Shown here: positions 44,849 through 52,778 of the stretch, piece by piece | Numbering within the stretch: position 1 is the stretch's first letter | Layout: each line of letters begins with the position of its first letter | Assembly (NCBI GenBank): GCA_947643415.1 | Contig: CANRWA010000024.1 | Span: 1 to 54,120 of the forward strand | Reading direction: 5' to 3' | Source: an uncultured Clostridia bacterium | GTDB taxonomy: Bacteria > Bacillota > Clostridia > Lachnospirales > Lachnospiraceae | Length of the DNA: 54,120 nt | Notes under the pieces: model-generated | What the model was told of the DNA's origin: nothing | Database searches by the model: none | What the model saw: only the letters and a program-made list of their open reading frames with translations | Program-made: the position numbers and the translations under genes

Positions 44849-44879
44849 AAAAAAAGCGTTGACTGAAAACCGCAACGCT
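44849..44879 (-). terminator. Rho-independent terminator
   Basis: On the minus strand, AGCGTTG (44873-44879) pairs with CAACGCT (44855-44861) and is followed by a T run (44849-44854). It ends the transcript of the Ig-like/cyclophilin-like gene before the MBL hydrolase gene. A second hairpin, CAAGAATT/AATTCTTG (44881-44905), lies just before it. Confidence 0.75.
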
Positions 44880-44966
44880 CCAAGAATTTCCTATGGCAAT
44901 TCTTGCTCCGCACAAGGTGAACTTTCCTATAAGAAAATGCGGTAGTTTTATGCCCTGCATCCTGCC

Positions 44967-45725
44967 TCATTTTACAGTAAATTTAATGGTTACATTTCCG
45001 TTTCCCACTGCCTTTGCAAAACCGGAGGCATCCTCAATCTTCCCCACAGGTGTATATGAGTAAGAGGTACTATGCGATTTGTAAAATGTCACCAGACAAT
45101 CCGAACCATACAGCATAATATCCCCTGCTGAAATTTTCCCCGGTGACTTTTCATTTGCAGGAAATTCCGTATCAAAAAAGTGATATTTCTCGTTTCCATT
45201 TAATTCTTTCATGTTAAGTGTCATTGGCATTTTTTCCAGCAATGCATCTGCTGTTTTGTTATTATAAAATACCGCCTGAAATGACTGTCCATTTACGGTA
45301 AGCGTGATAGATGTACCTGCTTCTTTGTCAGAATCACTCTGACGGATTACTTTTACCTGAAACCACAGCTTCGTTTTCCGAATGTTTTTACCTGACAAGA
45401 TAACCGTTATTTTTGCCGAACCTGCTTTCTTCGCTTTCAGCTTTCCTGTCCTGCTGACGGACACGATATCCTTCCCTGAAGACTTATATGTTTTCTTAAT
45501 TCCTGACCGCTTTGGTACAATAGATAATTTTATTTTTCTGCTGCTGCCCTTTTTCATATTGATTGTCTTTTTATTTACCTTTTTTGAGCCAAGCTTCACT
45601 GTCACAGACAATTTTGTTTTTGCTTCTGCCCTTATCATAGACACAGGGGATAAAGTCAGCGCCGACAACAGACTGGCAACAAGCATCCATGAAAAGATTA
45701 CATTTTTCCGTTTGTTTTTATTCAA
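44967..45725 (-). CDS. Secreted Ig-like plus cyclophilin-like domain protein
   Basis: The protein (252 residues) has a basic start and a hydrophobic signal (about 8-33, ending near IRAEAK), so it is exported. A bacterial Ig-like (BIG2-type) module follows (about 35-125; KRSGIKKTYKSSGKDIVSVS, GKLKAKKAGSAKITV). The C-terminal domain (about 140-250) is a cyclophilin-like fold (ITLTVNGQSFQAVFYNNKTA, LNMKELNGNEKYHFFD, GDIMLYGSDCLVTFY) usually found beside flavodoxins and aldo/keto reductases. The start is TTG at 45725 with GGAGGTGAT about 6 nt upstream. The Ig module probably ties it to the envelope. Confidence 0.82.
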   Translation of the reverse strand: MNKNKRKNVIFSWMLVASLLSALTLSPVSMIRAEAKTKLSVTVKLGSKKVNKKTINMKKGSSRKIKLSIVPKRSGIKKTYKSSGKDIVSVSRTGKLKAKKAGSAKITVILSGKNIRKTKLWFQVKVIRQSDSDKEAGTSITLTVNGQSFQAVFYNNKTADALLEKMPMTLNMKELNGNEKYHFFDTEFPANEKSPGKISAGDIMLYGSDCLVTFYKSHSTSYSYTPVGKIEDASGFAKAVGNGNVTIKFTVK

Positions 45726-45796
45726 TGGTATCACCTCCAAAATCATAACAGACAAATAATCAAAATCACCTTTTTTACTGCACCACTACAATTACA

Positions 45797-46747
45797 TCAC
45801 TTTTCACGATGAAAAAAGAATTCTATTTCCTCCATCCTTACCATCTGCTTTACATGGAACGGACAGCGTGATTCGCAATGCCCGCAGTGGATGCAGGAAT
45901 CCGCATGAAGTTCCAAATTCTGATAATGCTCTGCTGCCATTGCATCCCCGGCTTTTGCAAGGTCATAGTATTTATTGAGCAGCCCTACATTCAAACCGGC
46001 AGGACAGGGCTGGCAATGATTGCAATACACACAGGTTCCCTCCATTTCCACAGGCGTGTAGGAACCAAGTACGGAATAATCCCGTTCTTCCTCTGCCGCA
46101 TCAAAAAACCCCAGCAGATGTTTTACATCCTCCACATTGCGGATTCCCGGCAATACCGTCAAAACCCCTGGTTTATCCAGCGCATATTGGAGGCACTGGT
46201 ACTGCGATAATGTCCTGCCAAAGGGAGAAGTTTTCGCATCCAGAAGCTGCCCTGCTGAAAAAGGTTTCATAACGGATATTCCCACTCCCTCCGTCTCACA
46301 GCGGCGGTACAGAGCCATCCTTTCACTGACGCTTCCTTTGGCATATTCCCCATGCTGATAATCATATCCGGGATTTATGGAAAACATTAGTTGATCCACC
46401 AGCCCGACATCCAGTACCTGATGTGCCAGAGGCGGTGTGTGCGTAGAAAATCCAATGTGCGTAACGACTCCGCTTTTCTGCATATCCATCAGAAACTGTA
46501 ACACTCCATTCTCCTGATATTCCTTATAGTGCATGTTTTCTTGTACACTCTGAAATGCCGTCCCATAATAGGAAAATGTCTTTGCCCCTGCTGTAGCAAG
46601 GTCTGCATAATTGATTCCATGTTCATATGCGTAAATAAGTGCCTCTATGGCTGTCTTTTCATCAGACTCCGCAATATAGCTGGTACCCAGCCCAATCACA
46701 CTGACTCTATCCCCTGTCCGCCGGTTCACCCTGTATTCCATCATCAT
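45797..46747 (-). CDS. Aldo/keto reductase with C-terminal 4Fe-4S motif, internally shortened
   Basis: This 316-residue protein has the aldo/keto reductase N-terminus (VSVIGLGTSYIAES, AYEHGINYADLATAGAKTF), the C-terminal half of the barrel (FSINPGYDYQHGEYAKGS, GVGISVMKPFSAGQLL, GVLTVLPGIRNVEDV) and a ferredoxin-like tail with two Cys clusters (CVYCNHCQPCP and CIHCGHCESRCP). Relatives of this type run to about 370-380 residues. Here the sequence jumps at about residue 74 (near 46525) from ENMHY to KEYQENGVLQF, so about 60 residues holding the next strands and the usual His of the active site are missing in frame. It may be inactive. Its start overlaps the small gene upstream by 4 nt. Confidence 0.82.
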   Translation of the reverse strand: MMMEYRVNRRTGDRVSVIGLGTSYIAESDEKTAIEALIYAYEHGINYADLATAGAKTFSYYGTAFQSVQENMHYKEYQENGVLQFLMDMQKSGVVTHIGFSTHTPPLAHQVLDVGLVDQLMFSINPGYDYQHGEYAKGSVSERMALYRRCETEGVGISVMKPFSAGQLLDAKTSPFGRTLSQYQCLQYALDKPGVLTVLPGIRNVEDVKHLLGFFDAAEEERDYSVLGSYTPVEMEGTCVYCNHCQPCPAGLNVGLLNKYYDLAKAGDAMAAEHYQNLELHADSCIHCGHCESRCPFHVKQMVRMEEIEFFFHREK

Positions 46748-47007
46748 CTGCCTCTCGATTCTTTTGTTTTCAAACCTTTTTCAATCTGATACACGAGATA
46801 ATCCAGACAGTCAATTTCCTTCTGCCCCTTATGAACCTCATCCAATAATGCCTGCCTGTGATTTGACAAGACCTTTAATTCCCCTTTTATATCATCTGCC
46901 TGATAGCAAAGTAAAAAACGCTGTATCGTATCTTCACTGCATCCAGCATCTTTCATATTCAAAATAATGTGTTCCTGTTCCCGATTGCTATTTATAATCG
47001 AGCTCAT
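46744..47007 (-). CDS. Small helical protein coupled to the aldo/keto reductase
   Basis: This 87-residue protein is wholly helical and charged (CSEDTIQRFLLCYQADDIKG, LKVLSNHRQALLDEVHKGQK, DCLDYLVYQIEKGLK), like the dimerisation helix of MerR-family regulators but without a DNA-binding part. AGGAGG lies upstream of the ATG. It is the first gene after the promoter at 47069-47097 and overlaps the reductase by 4 nt (ATGA), so the two are translationally coupled. A regulatory or partner role is likely, but the function is unknown. Confidence 0.8.
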   Translation of the reverse strand: MSSIINSNREQEHIILNMKDAGCSEDTIQRFLLCYQADDIKGELKVLSNHRQALLDEVHKGQKEIDCLDYLVYQIEKGLKTKESRGR

Positions 47008-47068
47008 GCAGCAAGCCTCCTTTCGGGCTATTCCTTATTATGAATCTGATCAAGTTCCTCTGTTATTT

Positions 47069-47097
47069 AATATAACACCGCTTTGTACAAATAACAA
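47069..47097 (-). promoter_or_regulatory. Promoter of the small-protein/aldo-keto reductase operon
   Basis: On the minus strand, TTGTTA (47092-47097), 17 nt and TATATT (47069-47074) lie about 60 nt before the ATG at 47007. The arrangement is the same as at 41413-41441, including the sequence across the -35. Confidence 0.65.
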
Positions 47098-47115
47098 ATA
47101 CTTATATTATATATT
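47095..47115. promoter_or_regulatory. Putative LysR operator, site 2
   Basis: CAAATACTTATAT-N3-ATATT is identical in its defined positions to site 1 at 41439-41459 and holds the same position over the -35. This suggests that the LysR protein at 41529 also controls this operon. Confidence 0.55.
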
Positions 47116-47256
47116 CATCCATTACAATTAAGCATATCTACTTTTTTCTATCCAAGACCATTCAAAAAGGTGCAATGTTAGTAGAAATTCATAATTGTCT
47201 CCTTTCACGCCTTAAGCGATTTTAATTATATTAGAAAAAGCAGACGCTCATCATCC

Positions 47257-47760
47257 TGACCAACTTCTGCTTTCCTCTGACCAACTTTTGACCAACTTTG
47301 GTGCAAAAACTTACGATATTTTGCACGAGGTTATGATACCCCCTAATCGCAAAAAACGCTGGAAACATGCGTGTTCCCAGCGTTTTATAGGGTTCGTATG
47401 CTCGCCACGCCCCCTCCATTCCGCAAACTGTCTACGACAGTATTGCTTCATGTCGGGTCACGGCTGTCGCCGCATACTCGTTCAAAAAGAAACCATTTGA
47501 GAGCAAGCTCTCATTGGTTCCTTTTTTCACTCGTGCGTGGCTCGTAGCTAACGCGTCTATTTCATCTGCTTTGCGAATTATTTTATCTGATATAGTAACT
47601 TTCCTTAAAAACCGGCGTTTTACCGTTGTTTTCTCTTGGTAAAATTTACGGTTGACCAACTTTTTGATTGGTCAGGTTCTTTTGTATGTTTTCTGCCTGT
47701 GATTTCTTTCTCTGAATTGGTCAAAACAGAAAGTTGGTCAGGTGGGGTTGGAGTTGGTCA
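47257..47760. repeat. Segment bracketed by iterated TGACCAACTT motifs
   Basis: Direct units begin at 47257, 47278, 47289 and 47653. Inverted units (TTGGTCA core) begin at 47668, 47717, 47731 and 47752. Clusters of opposite orientation thus bracket about 500 bp. The same AGTTGGTCA core begins the direct repeats at 22388 and 24921. Confidence 0.7.
47341..47392. repeat. Long imperfect hairpin
   Basis: AAAACGCTGG (47353-47362) pairs with CCAGCGTTTT (47377-47386), extended inward by AACA/TGTT and outward by CCCTA/TAGGG (47341-47345 and 47388-47392). It could be a bidirectional terminator or the end of an element. Confidence 0.65.
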
Positions 47761-47762
47761 AA

Positions 47763-48140
47763 TTATAGTTCATGTTCTAACAGCCATTGCAATACATCTT
47801 CATACTGCTTTTTATCTGCCGCTACATCCAATATTAAATCTGATAACTCTTTCTGTGAATACTCCAACTCATACCCATTAACAGATAAAAACACCAGCAT
47901 TGCATGAACGCCAATTCTTTTATTTCCATCAACCATTGCATGGTTCTTTACCAGCCCATAACATAATCTTGATGCCTTTGCCTGAATACTCGGATATAGT
48001 TCTTCTCCACCGTAAGATTGAAACGGTGTTTCTAAGGCAGATTCAAGTAGTCCAATATCTCTAATACCATCGCTGCCCCCTGTCATTTTGATAAGTTCCG
48101 AATGAAGTATCAAAATCTGTTCCTTTGTCAGTTTAATCAT
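47763..48140 (-). CDS. doc: Death-on-curing (Doc/Fic family) toxin
   Basis: This 125-residue protein has the Fic-fold motif of Doc toxins, NHAMVDGNKRIG (HxxxDGNKR), preceded by EQILILHSELIKMTGGSDGI and SYGGEELYPSIQAKASRLCY. Doc toxins phosphorylate elongation factor Tu and halt translation. It overlaps the Phd-type antitoxin gene upstream by 4 nt (ATGA), the standard order for this module. The toxin gene ends where the iterated TTGGTCA cluster begins. Confidence 0.92.
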   Translation of the reverse strand: MIKLTKEQILILHSELIKMTGGSDGIRDIGLLESALETPFQSYGGEELYPSIQAKASRLCYGLVKNHAMVDGNKRIGVHAMLVFLSVNGYELEYSQKELSDLILDVAADKKQYEDVLQWLLEHEL

Positions 48141-48379
48141 TTTGCCAGTACCTCATAGGCCTCTCTGTTCTGTTCAATCAATCTTTTTGAAATATTCAAT
48201 ATATCTTCATCGGATGCAATGGTATCATCCTCTGCCTTGCTAAAATCAATAACAAGATATCTTGGTATATTGTTCTTGAGAATCACTGCTGTTCCATGTT
48301 CATCCACCAGCCTTGCAACTTTGGAAAAATTCTGGTTAGCTTCGGTAATAGACACTAATGTGTCTGTGTTAATCGTCAT
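48137..48379 (-). CDS. phd: Phd/YefM-type antitoxin
   Basis: This 80-residue protein has the Phd/YefM N-terminal DNA-binding fold (TLVSITEANQNFSKVARLVD, GTAVILKNNIPRYLVID) and a flexible acidic C-terminus that would bind and neutralise the Doc toxin. GGAGGTG precedes the ATG. Autoregulation is likely: a strong promoter at 48411-48439 contains an inverted repeat between its -35 and -10. Confidence 0.92.
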   Translation of the reverse strand: MTINTDTLVSITEANQNFSKVARLVDEHGTAVILKNNIPRYLVIDFSKAEDDTIASDEDILNISKRLIEQNREAYEVLAK

Positions 48380-48410
48380 CTTTCACACCTCCTGACGGTT
48401 TGATAGTTTT

Positions 48411-48439
48411 ATTATATCCAGTTTCTAGGATAAATTCAA
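48411..48439 (-). promoter_or_regulatory. Promoter and probable operator of the Phd/Doc operon
   Basis: TTGAAT (48434-48439), 17 nt and TATAAT (48411-48416) form a near-consensus promoter on the minus strand. TTATCC and GGATA flank an 8-nt centre between the two boxes, a likely antitoxin binding site. Confidence 0.7.
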
Positions 48440-48440
48440 C

Positions 48441-50387
48441 CTATTTTTCTACAGGCAATAAGCCAATTATATTTTCTACGCTCTTTATAAACATACCATA
48501 TATAGCCGCAGAAATTCCACGTTGTTCCTGTTTTTCTATTTCTTCCTTATCCTGAAGTAATTCCCTCAACTTTTCAAAACCTATTTTCGAATCCTTAACT
48601 AAGAACTCATTAGAATCTGTATGATATTTCCAAGTTTTATCGAATATTCCTACAAATAATCTTTTTCTTGAATTATCAAGCTGGCTAAAACAATTGACTA
48701 CTTCATTAGCAAGTCTTTCGTCAAATACATTAAAGCGTTTATCCTCACATTCATACAATAGAGTTAAATCTGTGCTTTGCAATGCAGCAATATATTTACT
48801 CTTATTATAAGAAAACATTTGCACATGGTTTTCTCTATAATCACATATCATCTGATAAATATTTTTTTCGGCCTCTGATAATAATTCCATATTATTTGAA
48901 CAAATCATTCTACGGTCATTGGTATCTAATACTGCACTATTTGTTAAATTCTCAAGTGCTATTGCAACCCCTGCCCGTAGCTTCTCCATATCTACGGATA
49001 CCGGTAAATCATAATCAACATATCTTGCATACGAAATATTCTCTAAGAATAGAATGTACTCGTCCAAAGATAATTTACCCTCATAAGCCAAATGAACCAC
49101 CTCTGGAAATCCATGTTTCATTTCCTCATCACTAATCGTTAATAAATCGTGATTCTTAACAATCTCCTTTGGTTCCGTTTCCTTTTTCTTTTCAAGAAAA
49201 TCGTTTATTTCATTATCGATGCTATCTGCTTCCCATTCTCCGTCTATAATCCATTTTCTTGCACTATGCAAGACATAATCCCTATTGTAGAATTCCGGAT
49301 ATTCTTCTCTAATTATTTCATCACTTAGTAAATAACCATATTTTTCATCATTTGTAATCTTTTTGTCTCTGAATAATAACATAAAAACCATAAACATAAC
49401 AAAAAAACCATTCAAGTCCTCATCTGACACTTTGCCTGATATGGCATCAAAAATTCTTTCAAAATCCTGTATCGCACATTTAACACTTCTTATATTATCA
49501 CAACTGCCACAATGAAAAATTCTTATGATATCTTCTTTTTGCCTTTCCAAAAATTCTTTATATAGGCTTGGTTCGTTATCAGAGTTCGATGATTTATATT
49601 CCCGTAAAATTTCAATAATAATCTTTGAGTAATCTGGTACATTCCTAATTGTTCGAGTCACGATTTTTTCCTTTATATCATTATATGTTAAATCGTTAGC
49701 GGAACTTATCGTGTCATTTTTTCCATCATCTGTATCGGCATTTTTTATTTCACTTTTATCATTATTGTTCTTCTCTTTCTTAACAATAATCTCCTCATTT
49801 GCAACAATAATAGTTTTAATATGCTTGTTTTCACAATATTCGTTAATACATCCCAGCACTTGAATTTCATCTATTATTTTACATCTTTCTAAATCGTCAA
49901 ATACCAAAACTACTTTTTTATTACCAATATAAGGTTCAACATCTATATAATCACTAGGCGAAATTGACATGATTTTTTCAAGTCCCGGAACTTTTTTACA
50001 TAACTCTGCTACTTTCTTAATTATTGTTCCAGCTTTACTTTCCATGAACTTTTTTGATTTCAATGAAAGTTCATCCGCTACTTCTCCTGCTTTTTTTGCT
50101 TGGTCTTCAGAAATGTTAGGTACTTTTCCTATAACATTCTCCACATCACTACCAAAGTTTAATATAAGTTTTTGAAAATACAACTTCTGAACGTCTCGCT
50201 TTACCTCGTCAAGAGACACTTTTCCAAACAAAGATACTCTTATAACAATAAAATCTTCTCCTAACTCCGTTACAAGATCATTATCTATCAAATATGTTTT
50301 CCCACAGCCCCATTTACCAGTCAGCATAATGGCACCAAATGGATTTTCCTCTTTACAATAATATATCAATTCTTCTAATGTTTTCAA
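48441..50387 (-). CDS. Large P-loop NTPase, KAP-like
   Basis: This 648-residue cytoplasmic protein has Walker A GKWGCGKT (24-31) close to the N-terminus and Walker B VVLVFDDLERC (159-169), the arrangement of KAP family NTPases. No membrane segment is obvious. A hydrophilic insert (about 205-240; KKEKNNNDKSEIKNADTDDG) follows the ATPase core, and the C-terminal 300 residues are helical with no named domain. The start is TTG at 50387 with AAGGAG upstream. The gene is markedly more AT-rich than the core genes, which suggests transfer. KAP NTPases are associated with phage exclusion (PifA), so a defence role is a fair guess. It lies between a toxin-antitoxin pair and an integrase. Confidence 0.78.
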   Translation of the reverse strand: MKTLEELIYYCKEENPFGAIMLTGKWGCGKTYLIDNDLVTELGEDFIVIRVSLFGKVSLDEVKRDVQKLYFQKLILNFGSDVENVIGKVPNISEDQAKKAGEVADELSLKSKKFMESKAGTIIKKVAELCKKVPGLEKIMSISPSDYIDVEPYIGNKKVVLVFDDLERCKIIDEIQVLGCINEYCENKHIKTIIVANEEIIVKKEKNNNDKSEIKNADTDDGKNDTISSANDLTYNDIKEKIVTRTIRNVPDYSKIIIEILREYKSSNSDNEPSLYKEFLERQKEDIIRIFHCGSCDNIRSVKCAIQDFERIFDAISGKVSDEDLNGFFVMFMVFMLLFRDKKITNDEKYGYLLSDEIIREEYPEFYNRDYVLHSARKWIIDGEWEADSIDNEINDFLEKKKETEPKEIVKNHDLLTISDEEMKHGFPEVVHLAYEGKLSLDEYILFLENISYARYVDYDLPVSVDMEKLRAGVAIALENLTNSAVLDTNDRRMICSNNMELLSEAEKNIYQMICDYRENHVQMFSYNKSKYIAALQSTDLTLLYECEDKRFNVFDERLANEVVNCFSQLDNSRKRLFVGIFDKTWKYHTDSNEFLVKDSKIGFEKLRELLQDKEEIEKQEQRGISAAIYGMFIKSVENIIGLLPVEK

Positions 50388-50526
50388 TTAAATCCATCTC
50401 CTTTTTATTCTAATGTTCATTGTTGGTTCCCAATCCCTCTCAATATTGATTATAATCGAATAAAATCAAGTTGTATATCCATTTTTATAAAAATCAGACT
50501 TACCAGCAATGAAACTTCTTTTACCA

Positions 50527-51789
50527 TCACATTATCATCCCAAATCCGGCCCCCTCTCCTTCCTCCATATCCTCCGCTTCCTCTGATGTTCCTCCCCCTA
50601 ATGCCAGTCCAAACTTATCTATCTCTTCCTCAAACTTTGCATCAGTAACATGGGTATAAATATCAATAGTTGTACTATAGTGCTGATGTCCCATAATACT
50701 TTGTACTACTTTGGGCTGCATATCTGCCTCAAAACATCGGCTACAGAACGTATGCCGGATTGCATGGGGATACATATCTTCAAAAACAACCGGCTCCCGC
50801 TGCTCCCGTACCGCCTGAACAGACTCCTGAAAATTGATTTCCTTTACCACTTTTTTTATTTCCTTCTCTGCATGATAGCGGAGGACAGGACTTCCCATCG
50901 TTGTCACAAAAACTAAATCCTCACATCCTTCCTCCCCTCTCCATCTTGATCCAAGTGTTTTTTTCAGTTCTTTCACTTTCTTCTGCTGGGACAAATACAT
51001 TTCCTCTGCTTCCCCAAAGAATGGAATTTTACGGTAAGAATTATGGGTTTTAGGCTCCGTCAGACGAAGCATTTTCTTTCCGTATTCATATTGACATGAC
51101 AAAGAGCGGTTTATGTGGATACACTTATTATCAAAATCAATGTCACTCCACATAAGACCGCCCACTTCTCCGATTCTCATTCCCGTTAAAAACATAATAT
51201 AAAACATTTCCTTATACCAGTTATGTTCTACTGTTTTCAAAAATGTATTTTGTTCTTCTGGAGAAAGAAATCTCCTTTTAACCTGCCTGTTCTCCCACGG
51301 CACATTGATTTCAAAACAGGGATTGATAGGAATAAGCCTGTTATTTTTTGCTGATTCCATACATTCCCTCATTCTCCCCAACGCTTCACGCATAGTGGAT
51401 GCCGCCTTTCCCTCCTTGTTCATCTGTGTGATTACGTTCTGGACATCTATATTGGTGATATCCACCAGACGCATATCCCCAAGACGCTTCCCAAATGAAT
51501 TATAAAATTTACTCCTCATTGGAAATACACTTGTCTCTTTCACATAAGGTACTTTATAATTTTCAAACTACTCATCAAACCATTCACTAAGTGTTAATCG
51601 GTTAATTCTGGCCTCCAGCCGATTGGCTGCCAGCTCTTTTTCTTCCTCAAACCTTTTCCTTAATTCCCTCAGATTCCGTCCAAATATATCAATATTTTTT
51701 CCATTTATCTTTGCTCTAGCCTCATAACGCCCATCCTTCCGCTGGTATAACCCTTTCCCTAATTCCCTACCTTTATTATCTTTCCCCAC
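50527..51789 (-). pseudogene. int: Tn916-type tyrosine integrase interrupted by one stop codon
   Basis: The gene encodes a tyrosine recombinase of about 420 residues, including the Arg of GMRIGEVGGLMWSDID, HAIRHTFCSRCFE, GHQHYSTTIDIYTHV (the H-x-x-R, H and Tyr residues), and an N-terminal AP2-like arm (GLYQRKDGRYEARAKINGKN). After SEWFDE the frame reads TAG at 51568-51570 and continues as FENYKVPYVKETSVFPM without shift; related integrases have a Trp-like residue there, so one G-to-A change explains it. The start is GTG at 51789 with AAAGGAGAGG upstream. An internal start at 51543 could give a protein lacking the arm domain. It marks the end of an integrative element. Confidence 0.85.
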
Positions 51790-51792
51790 AAA

Positions 51793-51993
51793 TCAGCCTC
51801 TCCTTTTCTTATTAATCTGATTTCCACTAATATTCAAAAGCCATTTATCCAACTGTATCTTATTGGCATATAACCGGTTGCCTATCCTGACGGTAAAGTT
51901 ATTATTGGTTTTTGTTAGTATCTCTCTGGCTTTTGTTTCTCCAATTCCAAGATACAAACAAAATTCTTTTATATTCAAAAGCGCCTTATCCAT
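51793..51993 (-). CDS. xis: Excisionase (Tn916 Xis-like)
   Basis: This 66-residue basic protein has the winged-helix form of element excisionases (LLNIKEFCLYLGIGETKARE, RIGNRLYANKIQLDKWL). It sits 3 bp before the integrase start, the standard Xis-Int order of Tn916-type elements, and has a GGAGAGG site. It should direct excision, but its partner integrase is interrupted. Confidence 0.88.
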   Translation of the reverse strand: MDKALLNIKEFCLYLGIGETKAREILTKTNNNFTVRIGNRLYANKIQLDKWLLNISGNQINKKRRG

Positions 51994-52014
51994 ACTTTAC
52001 CTCTCCATTTCATT

Positions 52015-52410
52015 TTATAACATTGCAATCTCTGCCCGCATCACAGCTTCTTCTTCCATTTGGCAGTACCTGTCATACTGCTCCCTTGTCACGATAGGAA
52101 ATTCTTCTGGCTCGGAATCCCCCATCTGAAGCGGGGCCAGTGATGCGATCACCTGCCTGCACAGTTCCTGATTGGGGCAATTTTCAATAAATCCCCCGGC
52201 TGTATCCAGTATCAAGCGATCCATCATGTCAGTCAGCACTATCTTCTGTGCATCGTAGAGATGGCTGCCGATAAAATTTGCAATATTCTCCGGTGTCATA
52301 TCAAAAACATATTCCTGCCTTTCAATCCCCTCCACTGGATAAAGGTATGCATATCCCACATGGAATCCCTCCATTACCTGTTCCACTGCTTCTTTTTCTT
52401 TCTCAGTCAT
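52015..52410 (-). CDS. Hypothetical protein of the integrative element
   Basis: The acidic 131-residue protein (TEKEKEAVEQVMEGFHVGYA; DMTPENIANFIGSHLYDAQK; IENCPNQELCRQVIASLAPL) has no domain I recognise. Its start overlaps the stop of the MazF gene by 4 nt (ATGA), so they are translationally coupled. The position after MazF raises the possibility that it acts as an unusual antitoxin or accessory factor; there is no direct evidence. Confidence 0.72.
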   Translation of the reverse strand: MTEKEKEAVEQVMEGFHVGYAYLYPVEGIERQEYVFDMTPENIANFIGSHLYDAQKIVLTDMMDRLILDTAGGFIENCPNQELCRQVIASLAPLQMGDSEPEEFPIVTREQYDRYCQMEEEAVMRAEIAML

Positions 52411-52778
52411 GATTTTCCCTCCTTTTCCGCCTTGTATTTATCTAACCCTAAACTAATGATTAATGCCCTCTCTACCTGTTCCATATTTGCTCTGTCAAAG
52501 CTACCCACATATTCCAGAAGCCGTGTTTTATCAATTGTACGAATTTGTTCTAACAGAACAATTGACTTACGGTTTAAACCGGACGTGGTTACCTTAACGT
52601 GTGTGGGCAGTCCGACTTTGGTTTCTCTGCTTGTGATAGCTGCTACAATTGTTGTCGGACTATAATGATTGCCCGTATTGTTCTGTAATATAATTACCGG
52701 CCGTACTCCGCTCTGCTCGCTGCCTATTACCGGGCAAAGATTAGCATAATATATTTCGCCTCTTTTAATTTCTCTCAT
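52407..52778 (-). CDS. mazF: MazF/PemK-type toxin (endoribonuclease family)
   Basis: This 123-residue protein matches MazF/PemK: IKRGEIYYANLCPVIGSEQS, GVRPVIILQNN, THVKVTTSGLNRKSIVLLEQ and IDKTRLLEYVG. The family cleaves mRNA at short sequences. A strong GGAGG site precedes the ATG. No MazE-like antitoxin precedes it; in integrative elements such solitary genes occur, and the overlapping downstream gene is the only candidate partner. Confidence 0.9.
   Translation of the reverse strand: MREIKRGEIYYANLCPVIGSEQSGVRPVIILQNNTGNHYSPTTIVAAITSRETKVGLPTHVKVTTSGLNRKSIVLLEQIRTIDKTRLLEYVGSFDRANMEQVERALIISLGLDKYKAEKEGKS

Larger units (their letters stand above)
47008..47762. other. Long gene-free stretch with promoter, hairpin and iterated motif
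   Basis: From left to right it holds the promoter and operator of the small-protein/reductase operon (47069-47115), three TGACCAACTT units (47257-47298), a long hairpin (47341-47392), about 250 bp without a convincing gene, and one direct and four inverted units (47653-47760) before the Doc toxin. Short open frames are present but have no ribosome sites. Confidence 0.65.

Noticed and set aside
44668..44970. Minus-strand frame of 100 codons before the MBL hydrolase
   Set aside because: It spans a clear terminator and overlaps the start of the MBL gene in another frame.
47231..47659. Two minus-strand frames (62 and 75 codons) before the Doc gene
   Set aside because: They lack ribosome sites and are made of the hairpin and iterated motifs, so they look like translated repeat DNA.
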